A stretch of 64,000 bases of DNA from Mercurialis annua (lineage: Eukaryota; Streptophyta; Magnoliopsida; Malpighiales; Euphorbiaceae), in NCBI RefSeq assembly GCF_937616625.2, contig NC_065576.1, positions 10,356,501-10,420,500 of the forward strand, written 5' to 3'. The notes below the pieces were generated by a model. The model saw nothing but the letters and a program-made list of their open reading frames with translations, made no database searches and was not told the origin of the DNA. Of this stretch, positions 11,098 through 22,880 are shown piece by piece; position 1 is the first letter of the stretch; the number at the start of each line of letters is the position of its first letter. A program made the translations under genes and the position numbers.

Positions 11098-12050
11098 TAG
11101 TATTCACTCTCATTTTCAAAATTCAAAAGGGAAAATATTTTTATTTTCTTTATTCAATATCAAAATAGATTGAAGACTACATGACTTGCAAATTAACTTT
11201 GAAACCTAATATTCACAGCAAGAAAATAATGAAGGACTAAAAGGGCAATATAGATCTTAGTGGCTGTTTGGTAAATAGAAAAACAAAGTTAACGATCATA
11301 TAAAGACAAACTTGTAAGAAATCGTAAATTTGGATTAGTTTTTTAGAAATTAAGTATCAAAGAGGTGAGCATTTATATGATAAATAGCTGGAAATTACTA
11401 AAAAGCCAACAGAAATATAAACTAAGAAGAGAAATTAAAAGGGTTTAAAGGAGAAGTGAAGTTACTGTACAATATATAGTGTTTTTCACTTTTCCTTTAT
11501 ATGTTTTATATAAATTTTCACTTTGTATCAAAGGAAATTCTAATCTAAATTAAGGGGTCGTTTGGTTTAAGGTTGGGAATGGAAAATGGGAATCATTCTC
11601 ATTCTCCCTTTTTTGTGGCGAACCAAACGGCCCTTTAATTCATGAATTTTTCATGCAGCTATTCAATATGGTATTAAAAAATCTAACACATAAAAAACTC
11701 ATAGAGCGGATTGATAAGAATATCCATTTTATCAATTGGAGGTCACTTTTTAAGAATAACAATATTAGTTAGTTCTGTTTCGACCACTTACAGCTGGCTA
11801 CTCATGCTCAACCCAACAAGCCATTGTGTTATCTTGTACCTATATACATTGGCAAAAATTAATAAACTTATTTGAGATCAAATTGGAAACAAGTAATATA
11901 TTTAAAAAACGATTGAAAGGAATGGCTCAACAATGTAATATAAAAGTTGTCCTTAATTTTCATAAATAAATAAATACCAACCCATATACATAGATGACAT
12001 TTATATGCCTACGTGGATACTTACATTTTCTTAGAAGAGCACTTAAAATA
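11098..12050. other. Spacer with one small Tourist MITE
   Basis: No gene supported. Apart from the 82-bp element at 11554-11635 this is AT-rich non-coding sequence. Confidence 0.4.
11554..11635. mobile_element. Small Tourist/PIF-Harbinger-type MITE
   Basis: Ends GGGGTCGTTTGGTT and AACCAAACGGCCCTT are inverted, and TAA occurs on both sides (11551-11553, 11636-11638). A 3-bp TAA duplication plus a GGG...TTTGGTT end is typical of the Harbinger superfamily. It is very short, so most of the interior has been lost. Confidence 0.7.
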
Positions 12051-12328
12051 CTACTCTCTCGGTTCTAATAGAATTGACCATTCTTTTTATCACACAATTT
12101 AAAATATTCAATCATTATTTATGGATTTTGTAATTTTTTCTTACTTTTTTTGTCAAACCTTTATTTAATATAGAGTTCATTTACAATTTATTTTCAATTT
12201 ACTTATTAGTAGAATTTAAAAAGGAGTAATATAGAAAAGCTAAGTATAAAATTGTTATTTTTTGTGAATAAAAAATTTGGGATAATTTTTTTTAAAGCGG
12301 AAATCTCTATTGAGACGGAGAGAGAGAG
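12051..12328. mobile_element. Degenerate Stowaway-type MITE
   Basis: The left end CTACTCTCTCGGTTC and the right end GAGACGGAGAGAGAGAG are worn versions of the CTCCCTCCG/CGGAGGGAG Stowaway terminus, with TA on each side. The length of about 280 bp agrees with the intact copies at 13066 and 62075. Confidence 0.6.
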
Positions 12329-12589
12329 TATATAGACGTTGAATTTATGCAAACCAATTACATGTATGTGTTAACGAGTGGCTTTCATAATCTTTCTTGA
12401 TTGCGATGGGATTACCAATCCGATACAAATTTCTATTTGTTTAATTTAATAAAAACAATTTGTGTATGGACTCTTTGATATCTAATAATTTGACTAGTTC
12501 AGACCCTAATTCAAAGTATGTTTTCTTTATTGACAAGACTTGATGTCAAAGTCTCAGTTAAATAATACTAAATTTATAATCATTTAAAT

Positions 12590-12880
12590 TAGAATTAATG
12601 TTATAAAACTTCACCAACTCTACATGTTTTTTCATTTTAATTACATCGTTTAAAAATCATAATTTTCAGACACTAACTACTAATTTTTATTCAAAAATCA
12701 CTGAGTTGGAAACTAGGTATTGCATATCAGAGTGAACCGAATATTGACACGTCAGCATTTTTATCGGAGTTTTACTCGGTATATGGATTTAAAAAAATTG
12801 GTAGTTGATGTTTGAAAATGACGATTTTTATGATTTTTTATGATATTACTCCTTTAAATTATTATATTGGCATTGAATAA
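12590..12880. mobile_element. Foldback MITE (unclassified)
   Basis: Imperfect long inverted repeat: AAAATCATAATTTTCAGACA around 12650 pairs with TGTTTGAAAATGACGATTTT around 12805, and the arms extend outward on both sides. No coding potential; ends are not exact. Confidence 0.5.
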
Positions 12881-12952
12881 ATTATCTTTAAGTGGTGAGA
12901 AACTACAAGATAATCGCATAAATATATCAAATAAATTATTTCAAGTATTAGA

Positions 12953-13062
12953 CACTCCCTCCGTTCCAAATTTATAGGCACTATTTTAAATTTTTTTATT
13001 TTAAATTATAGGCACTAGATATTTATTTTACTAAATAAATGTCTTATATATACTCTAATTAA
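12953..13062. mobile_element. Stowaway left-half fragment
   Basis: Begins CACTCCCTCCGTTCC, followed by a duplicated TATAGGCACTA word, but no matching right end was found. The next Stowaway copy starts a few bases downstream. Confidence 0.5.
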
Positions 13063-13065
13063 TTA

Positions 13066-13349
13066 CTCCCTCCGGTCCATAATATTTGTCGCATTTGAGA
13101 AATTTTTTTGGTCCATAATATTTGTCATGTTATAATATCAAGAGAGCATTAATTGCTATTTTTCCATGTTTGCCTCCCATTAATTCATTGAAAGAATACA
13201 ATAAACAAATGAAAATAGTAGTCATAAATATAAACAAGTTTTAATGTAGGGTTAACTTAGTAAAAGTGTTTACAAATTAAGACATATTAATTATTTTCTT
13301 AATTCTTGTGTCAAAGCCAAATGCGACAAATATTATGGACCGGAGGGAG
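13066..13349. mobile_element. Stowaway MITE
   Basis: Long inverted ends starting CTCCCTCCGGTCCATAATAT and ending in its complement, flanked by TA at 13064-13065 and 13350-13351. These are the Tc1/mariner target and terminus. At 284 bp with no frame it would have depended on a transposase elsewhere. Confidence 0.9.
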
Positions 13350-13401
13350 TATAGAATATCTTAAAAAGACAATAAAACTCATAAAAAGATATAAATTATC
13401 A

Positions 13402-13500
13402 TCTATCTATAACTATCTTATATGTCGGAAAGGGGAGGGGGGAGGGGGAGGACAGACAAAATTACGATAATAGATTTCATTAAGGGTTCATATTAAAAAA
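13402..13500 (+). mobile_element. Helitron 5' fragment (type 2) interrupted by another Helitron
   Basis: Begins TCTATAACTATCTTATATG, a broken G tract, then ACAGACAAAATTACGATAAT as in the other type 2 ends. It stops at 13500, where an oppositely oriented type 1 Helitron begins, so it was probably the target of that insertion. Confidence 0.6.
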
Positions 13501-14056
13501 CTAGTTTCGCATTACGTGCTATGCACGTGGCTCGTAACGTAACACGTCAATGAACATATTAGTAAATTTATTATAATTATATCAATTTTTTATTTATAAT
13601 TAATATTAAATTAGATAAAAAAATTTGTTAAAGTAAATATAATATATTCGGTTATTAAATTTGTTCCATACTGAATTTATTCTTCTTTTGGTTTTATAAT
13701 AACCATAATTAAATAATTAATTTAATTTTATTAATAATATTTTTAGAAATAATAATAAGATAGAAATTTAAATAATAATATATTGACCAAATACAATGTT
13801 TTAATTTTGTAGTTTAATTAAAGTAAAAGATAGGTATTTCTACTAATTTGGAGACAATTTAGTTATTTTTTACATATTAAAACTGAATTGGAGATAAGTT
13901 AGCTACCTATTCTAATTAGAACTTTAATTACAATAGTAATTAATTAAATAACTAATTAGATAATGACTATAAAACCTTTATTTAATACTAAACTGAAAAG
14001 GATTATTCGGTAAATTTGCCTGTCTCCCCCATCCGTGCTTTTATATATAGTATAGA
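13501..14056 (-). mobile_element. Complete small Helitron, type 1
   Basis: On the minus strand it starts TCTATACTATATATAAAAGC at 14056 and ends with a hairpin (CCACGTGCATAGCACGT) and GCGAAACTAG at 13501. It is inserted between A and T with no duplication, as Helitrons do. At 556 bp with no frame it is non-autonomous. It closely resembles the copies at 16987-17497 and 33786-34412. Confidence 0.85.
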
Positions 14057-14689
14057 TATAAATCACTAAAAGAATAAAAAAGGATTAGCATTTAATTTAG
14101 TTTCAAACACTGATAGTTGGTTTTAATCTTTTTCTATTGACTACGGTAACTTTAGTATTGCAACACAAATTGCAATAAACACAACCAAATATAGTTTGTA
14201 TTAATTCAAATACTATCAGTTGCCTCTTAAAAATTGACATTTGATTTGCTTCTTTAAGTAATTAACATCGACGCTAGCTAATTACTTCAGATTAATGAAT
14301 CACAAAATCTTCAAAACTGTACAGCTTAATGGGTCATATAAGTATAAGCACATGTGTTAAGAAATTTATCAAAATTATATGCAAAATTAATTCTAATAAA
14401 GAAAATAATGAATATTATTTAGTCTTAATTAATATCAAAGACTAATTCTATTTGAAATAGTCATGTCCTAAACTACTACTAAAATAATTTTAATTACAGT
14501 AGAAGTAATTAAGGATTTAAACAAACACATATTATCTATACAATTATTAAATAGTGTTGCCAAATTACGTAAAATTATAATTGATTAAAGACTTGAGAAA
14601 ATTTACAGAACTTTTTCTACAATTAGAGAAAAAAATCACAAAAGCTATCATTCAAGTTTATATTATAATTTAAATGATTTAATTAATTA

Positions 14690-14695
<6 letters not shown>

Positions 14696-14761
<66 letters not shown>
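14696..14761. repeat. (TA)n microsatellite
   Basis: Uninterrupted TA dinucleotide run of about 66 bp, 160 bp before the plus-strand Helitron array. Confidence 0.95.
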
Positions 14762-14763
<2 letters not shown>

Positions 14764-14923
14764 GGGTCATATCAATATATTTTTGCAATTTAATTAAAAT
14801 TTAATATATATAAAGGGTTAAATATATATTAAGCATATGTTAAAATTTTAAAGTAAATAAAAAAAATAATAATTTCTTTAAAACTACAATTATTAAACAT
14901 TTTAAATAATCTATATCTATCTA

Positions 14924-16045
14924 TCTATACTATATATAAAAGTACGGAGGGGGGGGGGGGGGACAGGCAAATTTACCGAATAACCCTTTCTAATTTATTA
15001 CTATTTGGTTATTTAATGAAAGGTTTTATGGTCATTTAAAATAGTAGTTTAATGATTTTTTTATTAAGCAATTGAAGTAGTCAATTTGATTTAAGTAACA
15101 AAACGTTTAATTTCACAATTAGCAAAACACCTCTAAACCTACTTATATATACGCCTTTTGTCCTCTAATTTTGCCCGCAATGTTCAAAAATTACCTGGTG
15201 AATAGTAGTATAAGGCAATATAAGTCTCATGCATGATTTTTTTTTTATGTTTCGTTTTCCTTTTTTTTTGTTTGATTTTGTGGCTAATTAAAGAACTAGA
15301 TGAAAATTATAATTTGATTGTAAATCCTGTGGCAAGCCAATTTTATACTCCTGTAGCAAATAAATTTGGGACGTATTGTCAATTTTATATATTTTACTTT
15401 ATATACTTCTCTTGAAAAAATTGATATCAATAAATAACAATATCATTAATTTTATTTTTCTTCCTACTTAATTAGTATAACAATTTAATTCAAACACTAA
15501 ATAACAAAGATATCTATACTCTAAAATATAGCTTAATAATTTTAGTCAATTACAACTTACAAGTGTTTGGATTTACAGTACAACAAAACAAAAAATTCAA
15601 AAATATTATATTTTATATAACATGAAACCATCAATGCTAATCTGGTTTGCAAATTTCTATTTTCAAATTTAATTACTTTTTTTATTAATTACAAAATCAC
15701 ACTATTAAAGAATTATTGTTTTATTTAATAAGAAATATTATTATTACTGCCATAATAATGTATTTATAAAAAATGGTCCATAGTTTGTATAAAAAAAAGA
15801 TTGTTAATTTAATCTCTTGCTAATAACTATCAAATAAATATATTTATTAAATTAAAAATATATTAATCTAATTAATTTTAAAATTAATCAATTGAAGTAT
15901 TGTCTCTATTTCTATCAAAGACTCTAACTAATATAATATTAATGATCAATAAAATATATCGGTATAGTTGTAGTGAAACATTATTAATATTTAAATTGAC
16001 AAGTCGCATTACGAGCCACGTGCGTAGCATGTAATGCGAAACTAG
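14924..16045 (+). mobile_element. Helitron, type 1, first unit of the plus-strand array
   Basis: Starts TCTATACTATATATAAAAGT, followed by a 14-base G run and ACAGGCAAATTTACCG. It ends with the hairpin GCCACGTGCGTAGCATGT and GCGAAACTAG at 16042-16045. The next Helitron begins at the following base. The 1,122-bp length is about twice that of the short type 1 copies, because of extra AT-rich interior. No Rep/helicase frame. Confidence 0.8.
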
Positions 16046-16986
16046 TCTATCTATCTATATCTATAACTATCTTATATGTGGGAAGGGGGGGGGGGAGGGG
16101 GGGGGGGGACAGACAAAATTACGCTAATAGGCTTCATTAAGGGTAAAATTTATTACTAAAAAAAGAAAAATAAAAAAAAATTAATTTAAATAATATAACA
16201 AAAAAGGATTAGTATTTAGTTAAACTTAAAACTCTATTGACCATGATAATATTAGAATTAGCATATACTTAGACCTCAAACACTATTAACTACGGTATTA
16301 GTACTTTTTACTACAACATTATCACTTCTTATAAATTAAGCTTTTATTAATTAAGCCATGTATGTGTATTTTCATTCACACACTTGAAGTAACACGTAAG
16401 CACTTGAACTTTTTCCAATTTTATAACAGATTATAAGAGTTATAGATTATAAATTATAAATTCTCAAATATCATAATAAACTATAGAAGTTATTGATTAT
16501 AATTTGCAGATTTCATATAAACTGTAAAACTTATCGATTATAAATTTAAGGTATATATAATTTAAATATAAATACAATCTAAATTTTAAATAGAACAATT
16601 CAAGATGAGAGTAAAACAAATTTCATAATTTAATAAAAAATAAGATAATTAATATATTTTAAATTTTACTTACCTATGTGTATATATATGACGGGTCATG
16701 CAAATGTCATTTGCATGATACAATTTCAATCTAAATATGAAAAAATATAATAATATATTTATATCTAAATATTTAATAATTTAACTAATATTTAAGTTAA
16801 ACAACGGATCATATCATGCGTACCCCATATAAATAAAAAAAATATTCATAACAATTTATTAACAATTAAACTATTTTATTTTTTTATTTTACTATCTATT
16901 TTATTTTTTTATTTTACTTACTATTAAATATACATAACGGGTCATGCAAATGTCGCTCACGTGTGTAGCACGTGGCTTAACGCTAG
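16046..16986 (+). mobile_element. Helitron, type 2, middle unit of the plus-strand array
   Basis: Begins TCTATCTATCTATATC, continues with AACTATCTTATATGTGGG and two long G runs, and ends with GTCGCTCACGTG, the stem GTAGCACGTGGC and CTAG at 16983-16986. Both ends are type 2, although both neighbours are type 1. A second worn 3'-like motif (GGGTCATGCAAATGTCATTT) lies at about 16690. Confidence 0.78.
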
Positions 16987-17497
16987 TATTTATTAAAAGC
17001 ACGAATGGGGGGGGGGGACAAACAAATTTACTGAATAATCCTTTTCAGTTTACTACTAAATAAAGGTTTTATAGTCATTAACTAATTAGTTATTTAATTA
17101 ATCACTATTGTAATTAAAGTCTTAATTAGAATAGTTAGCTAAATTGTCTCCAAATTAGTAGGAATACCTATCTTTTAGTTTGATTGAACTACAAAATTAA
17201 AATACAGTATTTGGTCAATATATTATTATTTAAATTTTTATCTTATTATTTTTAAAGATATTATTAATAAAATTAAGTTAATTATTTAATTATGATTATT
17301 ATAAAACCAAAAGAAGAATAAATTTAGTATGGAAAAAATTTAATAACCGAGTATATTATATTTACTTTTACAAAAATTCTTAACTAATTTAATATTAATT
17401 ATAAATAAAAAATTAATATAATTATAATAAATTTACTAATATGTTCATTGAGAAGTTACGTTACGAGCCACGTGCATAGCATGTAATGCGAAACTAG
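16987..17497 (+). mobile_element. Helitron, type 1, last unit of the plus-strand array
   Basis: Begins directly after the previous CTAG with TATTTATTAAAAGCACGAAT and a G run, and ends with ACGAGCCACGTGCATAGC and GCGAAACTAG at 17494-17497. At 511 bp it is the shortest complete copy, and its interior matches the minus-strand copy at 13501-14056. The first bases of the 5' tip differ from the TCTATAC consensus. Confidence 0.8.
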
Positions 17498-17898
17498 TTA
17501 TATCAAATGAGGGCAAATATGATATTTTTTCATATATCAACTTATTTTATTTTAAAAATTAAATTTTTTTAATACCCATAGGAGTGCTAATTAAGTATCT
17601 ACTAAACCCATAATCTTAGGTATAAAGTGGTTAAATTCAACATGTTGTAGCAATACATCATCATTATCCCAACCACACAATTTAAAAAATTTATATTCGA
17701 ACCTCTCCTAGTATATGATAAAAGAAAAACAGTACATCTTGCTTTTAAATATTGAAATTCTTAGGTTTTAACTTGTAATATACAAATAGAAATGGTCACA
17801 CGTACAAATTACATTCATCAACTCCAACTTAATATTGAACTCGATATTTTATAATTCTGAAAATAATTGAAGTATACCAGAAAACCCAATGGTAGTGC
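17498..17898. other. Spacer downstream of the acyltransferase gene
   Basis: AT-rich, no frame and no transposon ends recognised. Confidence 0.4.
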
Positions 17899-18200
17899 TG
17901 GCACATTAAATACTTTTACAATTACCTAATTACATTATTATTATAAAACAGTTACCGACATTCAATTATTATATTAAAAAAAACAGAAAGTTGTCCGATC
18001 AATTCAAGCAAAAATCTACGATATAGCCGATGTAGTCAATGTGTCACTCATCCCACACATGCAAAATTTAGCCCGAATAATCGAAAACCTTCCGTTGTTT
18101 TTTAAAATGCATACTGAATCATCAAAATATGATTAATTAAATGTCGGTAACTTTTTATAAAAATAATATAATTGAATAACCGTAAAAATATTTAACACTC
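17899..18200. mobile_element. Foldback MITE next to the acyltransferase stop codon
   Basis: Long imperfect inverted repeat: CATTAAATACTTTTACAATT at the left pairs with the right arm ending AAATATTTAACACTC, and CAGTTACCGACATTCAATTA pairs with TAATTAAATGTCGGTAACTT. The right end lies about 14 bp beyond the BAHD stop codon, so the element probably supplies that gene's 3' untranslated region. Confidence 0.65.
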
Positions 18201-18213
18201 TCACCAGCTAGTC

Positions 18214-21200
18214 TCATGCAGATGCTTGAAGATCATCCCAATTCAAGGGCATAAAAAACTTGGCAGCTTCAATCTCCAAGAAATCCAGTTGGTCACTAAA
18301 AAGATGCATATACAATATCCAATCTCCATTCCCTTGAGGACTAGGCATTGGCATGACATAACCAGTTTTTCCACCCCAAGGAAAATGATATGATCCAAAA
18401 ATAGGCAAACCCCATCCAAAATCCATTTTTAAAATTGGAAATCTTTGCCCTGAAGATACAACAAAAGCTGGTCCATCTTCTTTATTACTTGTATATATTT
18501 TAGATATTGCTGCCTCTGGTCTTTGTGCTTCTACCCAATCAATTAACCCTAGAAAATGTTCCTTGGTTACTGCCTCATTCAAGAGCTCATGAACATTATT
18601 TGTCACCCAACTCAACTTATTTTCAACTAGTTCATCAATTTTCTTGCTATCGTAAGGTATCGAAAGAACGTTTCCGAAATAAGCGCACATCGAATCGTTC
18701 CCGTTTGATAATCTAGTCCGTCCATCGACAACGATCCCCAATTTCGACATTTTTACCTTCCCATTTTTTGTATTAGTACTAGCACATTTTGCAATAAGCT
18801 GCCATAAGAATGCACTAAACGCCTCGAGTTTAGTCCGTTTGTATCCGTTAGCGCTAGCGAGCGACTGTAGTCGAACGAGTTCGTCTTTTTTGACGTAGTA
18901 TATGCGGCTAATAAGATGGTCATCATCGTCATGGTGCTCATCGGCATTATTATCGGTTTTCGAGTTTTTCGATGAGAAAAGTGAGGAGATGGGCACGTAA
19001 AGATTGTCGATAGAAGGATCGACATGAGCGGGACGTCTAGGGTTAAGCAAAGATCGTCGGAAGGACGGAATGATGGAGATGGGTTCGGATTGAGATGTTT
19101 GTGCCCATGATACAAGAAACATGTTGGCTGAGTAAGCATCTGCTATGCGATGGTCGAATGTGCACGCTACTACAATTCCTCCACATTTTAGTTCTGTCAC
19201 CTGAAATATTATAATTGTGATTGGAAGCAAATGAACTTGTTATTTGAAAAATAAATAAAGACTTGCTTGACATCTAATTATTACTATTTTCATCTGAAAA
19301 ATGGAAAAATATTTTTATATACATCCGCAACTATGATCCGTCTATCAAATATATCACGAGTTTAAAAATCATGTCTGATCAATTATTTGTTTAATATATG
19401 CTAAATAAATTCACAACTCCTTTGAGTATCAAAACGTCACTGTTTTGAGATGATTAATTTATATTGTTATTTAAAGATTTAAATCATTTTTCAAAGGAGT
19501 TGTGAATATATTTGGCACATGTCGAATAAATAATAGATCAAATTAACACAATTTTAAAATCGTGTTTTATTTGGCAAATAGACCTTAATTGTGGATATAT
19601 ACAAGAACAGTTTGCCCCGAAAATACTGATAGGTTGAGTGTGAGATCATTACTTTTGAGACATGGACATATGAAACCAATCTGTCCAAAGAGTTTAAATA
19701 GGTTCATTTTTTTTTTTGATAATGTAGGTTCATTTGATATATGGTCTTAAGATAATATAACTAATTATAGAGTATTGAAGATCACTTAACTATGCAATTA
19801 TTACAGTTTGGTTAATTATTAAACTGTCTTTTTATTTCTTTTTGTTTAATATCTTTCTTTGACAATCTAAACCAACAAACTGTAGTTCAAATGGTGTAAG
19901 CGCCGAATCGTAAACTGTGAAGATTCTGAGTTCAAATTCTCCCACAAGCGCTCTCCCTCCCCCAATTATTAGAAAAAAACACAATATTTAGAATATAAGC
20001 AGTTATGTAGTTGTTTGAATTCAAAAAATAACGTAGTTATTATGACATAGTGATTAGTGACATTTGTTTACCATATATATGGTGGTTTATATTTTCCTCA
20101 AAATATATACTAATTTATTATAAATATAATTAAAATATTGAATTATACTGTAACATATTTATATTAATTAGACTTTTTTTATTTGTATTTTGAAAAGGAT
20201 TGACTAAAAAATAATTTTTTTCAATTAAGCTGTTGAAATTTTTTATTTGTGATATATTTTTCAATTTAATCGTATTTATAGATAGATAAATTTATTTTAT
20301 AGTTTTTTTATGAATAATAAATATATTAAGACCACAAATAATGGCAAAAAAATCCAAACTCCAAACTTTCGCATAATAAATGGCCCACTTAAAGTGGTGA
20401 CGGCGTAGAGAGAAGGCAACAATCACGGTCCAGAGAATAAAATACAAAATGGATTTTTATAGAAATCCAAATCCGAATAGAAAAAGCTTCTATTATAAAA
20501 TTTTAAAGAGTAAAACTATTTTTGAAAAACAGTTAAAAATAACCACATTCTTGATCCGAGAAAGACGATGTTGTATTTTATAGTTTAATTAATGCAAAAA
20601 TAGAAACCTACCAAACATGATTTCGTTCAAATACATTTAGAATATATTGTATATTATATTACCTCATAGAGACATATTTTTCTTTTTATGTTCTTGTTAG
20701 TACTATTACATGGACAAGAACGTATCGTTTTATATTAAAAATTTGTAGCTTACGCAGAAAGAAAGCAGGAATGGTTTAACCAATTAAATGAAAGTTTGTC
20801 CCTTTTATGTGTTTGCTAGCAAATATTATTCCAGGAATATAATAAGTCTCGAGTAATTTTGTCCTATAACCGACGGTTTTGATTTAGAACCGATTTAGAC
20901 CAAATTTAAAATTTAAACGATTTGAGTTTGACCGGTCCAGTTCACGATTCAACCCGGAAATGGCCACCTCTAGTAAATAGTTATCTTAGATGACATAAAA
21001 ACATATATGAAAAAGTTATCGACTTTTTAGGATGAGATAAAATACAAATTACGAAATGAAAAAGTTAAATTGTACTATAAAAGAATAAAATTTTGGTATA
21101 TTTATAGGATGCTATGGCCAGTTTGGCCACCCACTTTCTGAACTCCGTCATTAACTATATATATATATAATATAATCATGTTGCTAATTAAATTAAGGCA

Positions 21201-22780
21201 TGTTTAGATTAGTACTCATGCCAATCAGAAGGAGACGAAGGCAATTTAGTTAGGGTAAACTAATTATTTTAGTTAAGACTACGAAATAACTAGCTCATCA
21301 ATACAAAAGTTTAAAACAGTCTGGTAAGATTCTAATTATTATCTAAAATCAGAAAATAAAGGAAACAAGACGAAAATTAAAGAAAAAATGATTCTTTTTT
21401 TTGTACTTAGAAAGAATCTAATTATATAAATAGTTAATGGTTAGTAATTGAATTTTTAAATTTTTAATCGATCTTAAATCATCACTTTTATTGAAATTCA
21501 AAATTAAGACTTCAGACATACTCGGAAAGTCTTAACTATTTGGTCGGATTTTACTGGCAAAATGCGAGGGAAAAACTGTTAAAAATATATATCAAAAGAG
21601 TTATATAAAACACAATAAAAAGTAATTTTTATGTATTTTTAATTATTTCTTTCGGCGTATTTTGGCCTGCAGTATTTACATATGCATATATGCATATTTG
21701 ACATAGTTGGTGTAAAAAGAATGACACTAGTTGAGGCGGCGAAGCCACTTAGTAAATATGGTTTAAATTGCAATTGACCATTTTCATAAGGACATTATAT
21801 TCATATGTTACAATGATTAGTCAAAATTACATGTTATTTTTAATATTTATTGATTATTTTTTATTTTAAATTTAACTCTAGATATATCTACTTTCAAAAT
21901 GGTTTATTGTATTGCCCTGCCAGTAGTCAAATTTAGAGGTGAACAAAAATCTGGTTAAACAAATTTAACAGATCTATTTTTGTTAATTAAATTAAATTTT
22001 TTTACTTCATTGAGTATTTCGGCTAAAGAGATATTTTTGTTTAGCTATGGGTACAATTTTTAAATTATTAGTTAATCAAACTAATCAAATTAATATATTT
22101 TTAAATCTTTATGTTTATTTGATAATTTATCAATGTAACCGATGAACCAACAAAATCAGTCAGTTTTTTATTTTCAATATTTAAATTAATTCATTTTCAA
22201 TTAATTTTGATCAATTTAATCGTTTCAATTATAAATATAAAATAATTATATTAATTTAGTTACGGATAATTCAGTCCGAATTTAATCGAACCGACCAAAT
22301 GCACTCCGCATGGTAAGATCAATTTAAGGAGATAACGAGGGAAAAGGAAAGATATAAAAGAAGACGAACCTGAACAGCAAAAACACCATTCTCCTTGCGA
22401 GGTACGAGTTTAGCTTCAACAGACTCATCAGGATTATACAAGTTTAACTCCACAAGTTCAACATCAGCAACCGCCTCATAAAACTCCACACCACGGTTGT
22501 TGCAAAAAATCTCCGGCTCGCCCACCGAGTTAGCCACAACCTCACCAGCAAAAGGATAGTATGACACCAGAGCCTGAGCCATGGCCTTTTTAAGAACATT
22601 AACCATAGCCCCAAAACTCAGTTTTGGTTTCTTGTAACAGAAGAAAACACCCACATCAACTGGAGGAAGAAGCAAATCAAGGTTTGAGAGTGGTAGCCAA
22701 TGATCTTGCACTGGTAATACTGCAGCCACCACCTCTTTTTTGCTCATAGTAACTGTATAAATTTGCTCATTAGAACCCAT
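18214..22780 (-). CDS. BAHD acyltransferase, coniferyl-alcohol-acyltransferase-like
   Basis: Two exons joined: 22780-22370 (137 codons) and 19200-18214 (328 codons plus stop), giving a 465-residue protein. The intron (22369-19201, 3.17 kb) has a CAG|GT donor and a TTTCAG acceptor at phase 0. BAHD enzymes transfer acyl groups from acyl-CoA to alcohols or amines in the cytosol. The catalytic HXXXD motif is intact (HRIAD, residues 154-158), as is the structural DFGWG (397-401); length is normal. The N-terminus ([10 protein letters not shown], then [14 protein letters not shown]) and YAFPWGG-like GYVMPMPSP end resemble the petunia coniferyl alcohol acetyltransferase group (from memory). That suggests a phenylpropanoid alcohol acceptor, but substrate cannot be read from sequence. 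A hydroxycinnamoyl or fatty-alcohol acceptor is the alternative. The frame is undamaged despite heavy repeat load in the intron. Confidence 0.9.
19340..19590. mobile_element. Foldback MITE in the BAHD intron
   Basis: Inverted arms of about 100 bp: AAATTCACAACTCCTTTGA near 19410 pairs with TCAAAGGAGTTGTGAATAT near 19490. Pairing continues outward to CACGAGTTTAAAAATCATG at the left and the TTTAAAATCGTGTTTT region at the right. No frame. Confidence 0.65.
19877..19980 (+). mobile_element. tRNA-derived SINE, family S1 (in the BAHD intron)
   Basis: Worn copy: box A region TGTAGTTCAAATGGTGTAAG, a mutated box B (GATTCTGAGTTCAAATTC), the CCCACAAGCGCT body, and a short A tail. It lies in the intron of the minus-strand acyltransferase gene, in the opposite sense to that gene. 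Confidence 0.7.
20340..20570. repeat. Unclassified dispersed repeat, copy 1
   Basis: Shares an ordered series of words with 39050-39285, including CGCATAATAA/CGCACAATAA followed by TGGC, AATACAAAATG/AATACAGAATG, AAATCC and CTTGATC. In the second copy the surrounding minus strand looks like a worn L1 element, so both may be L1 pieces. Confidence 0.45.
20860..20970. mobile_element. hAT end fragment
   Basis: Reading backwards from about 20970, TAGAGGTGGCCATTTCCGGG matches the terminus of the hAT element at 39347-39921. Only this end and some CCGGT-rich subterminal sequence remain, inside the BAHD intron. Confidence 0.5.
21934..22308. mobile_element. Degenerate hAT-type MITE in the BAHD intron
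   Basis: Left end TAGAGGTGAACAAAAATC; right side has CCGAACCGACC followed by a worn GCACTCC end. Subterminal AACCGA/CGGTT-type words resemble the other hAT MITEs here. No clear target duplication. Confidence 0.4.
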
Positions 22781-22860
22781 TTTTTTTGTTTTTGGAGAAT
22801 GTATTTTTATATGGAAGGAAGAAAGTTAATTATGATGGACATTTGGTTTGGAGATGTGTG

Positions 22861-22872
22861 TTAATTTATAGG
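22861..22872 (-). promoter_or_regulatory. Probable TATA box of the BAHD gene
   Basis: The minus strand reads CCTATAAATTAA about 85 bp upstream of the start codon at 22780, which would leave a 5' leader of roughly 50 bases. A weaker TATA-like stretch at 22802-22813 is too close to the start codon. Confidence 0.5.
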
Positions 22873-22880
22873 CAAAGTGA

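Noticed and set aside
14696..14761. A CRISPR-like or satellite array
   Set aside because: It is a plain TA dinucleotide repeat; no CRISPR-type spaced repeats exist anywhere in the window, as expected of plant nuclear DNA.
18507..19273. Additional frames overlapping the second BAHD exon on both strands
   Set aside because: They are out-of-frame shadows of a well-supported exon.
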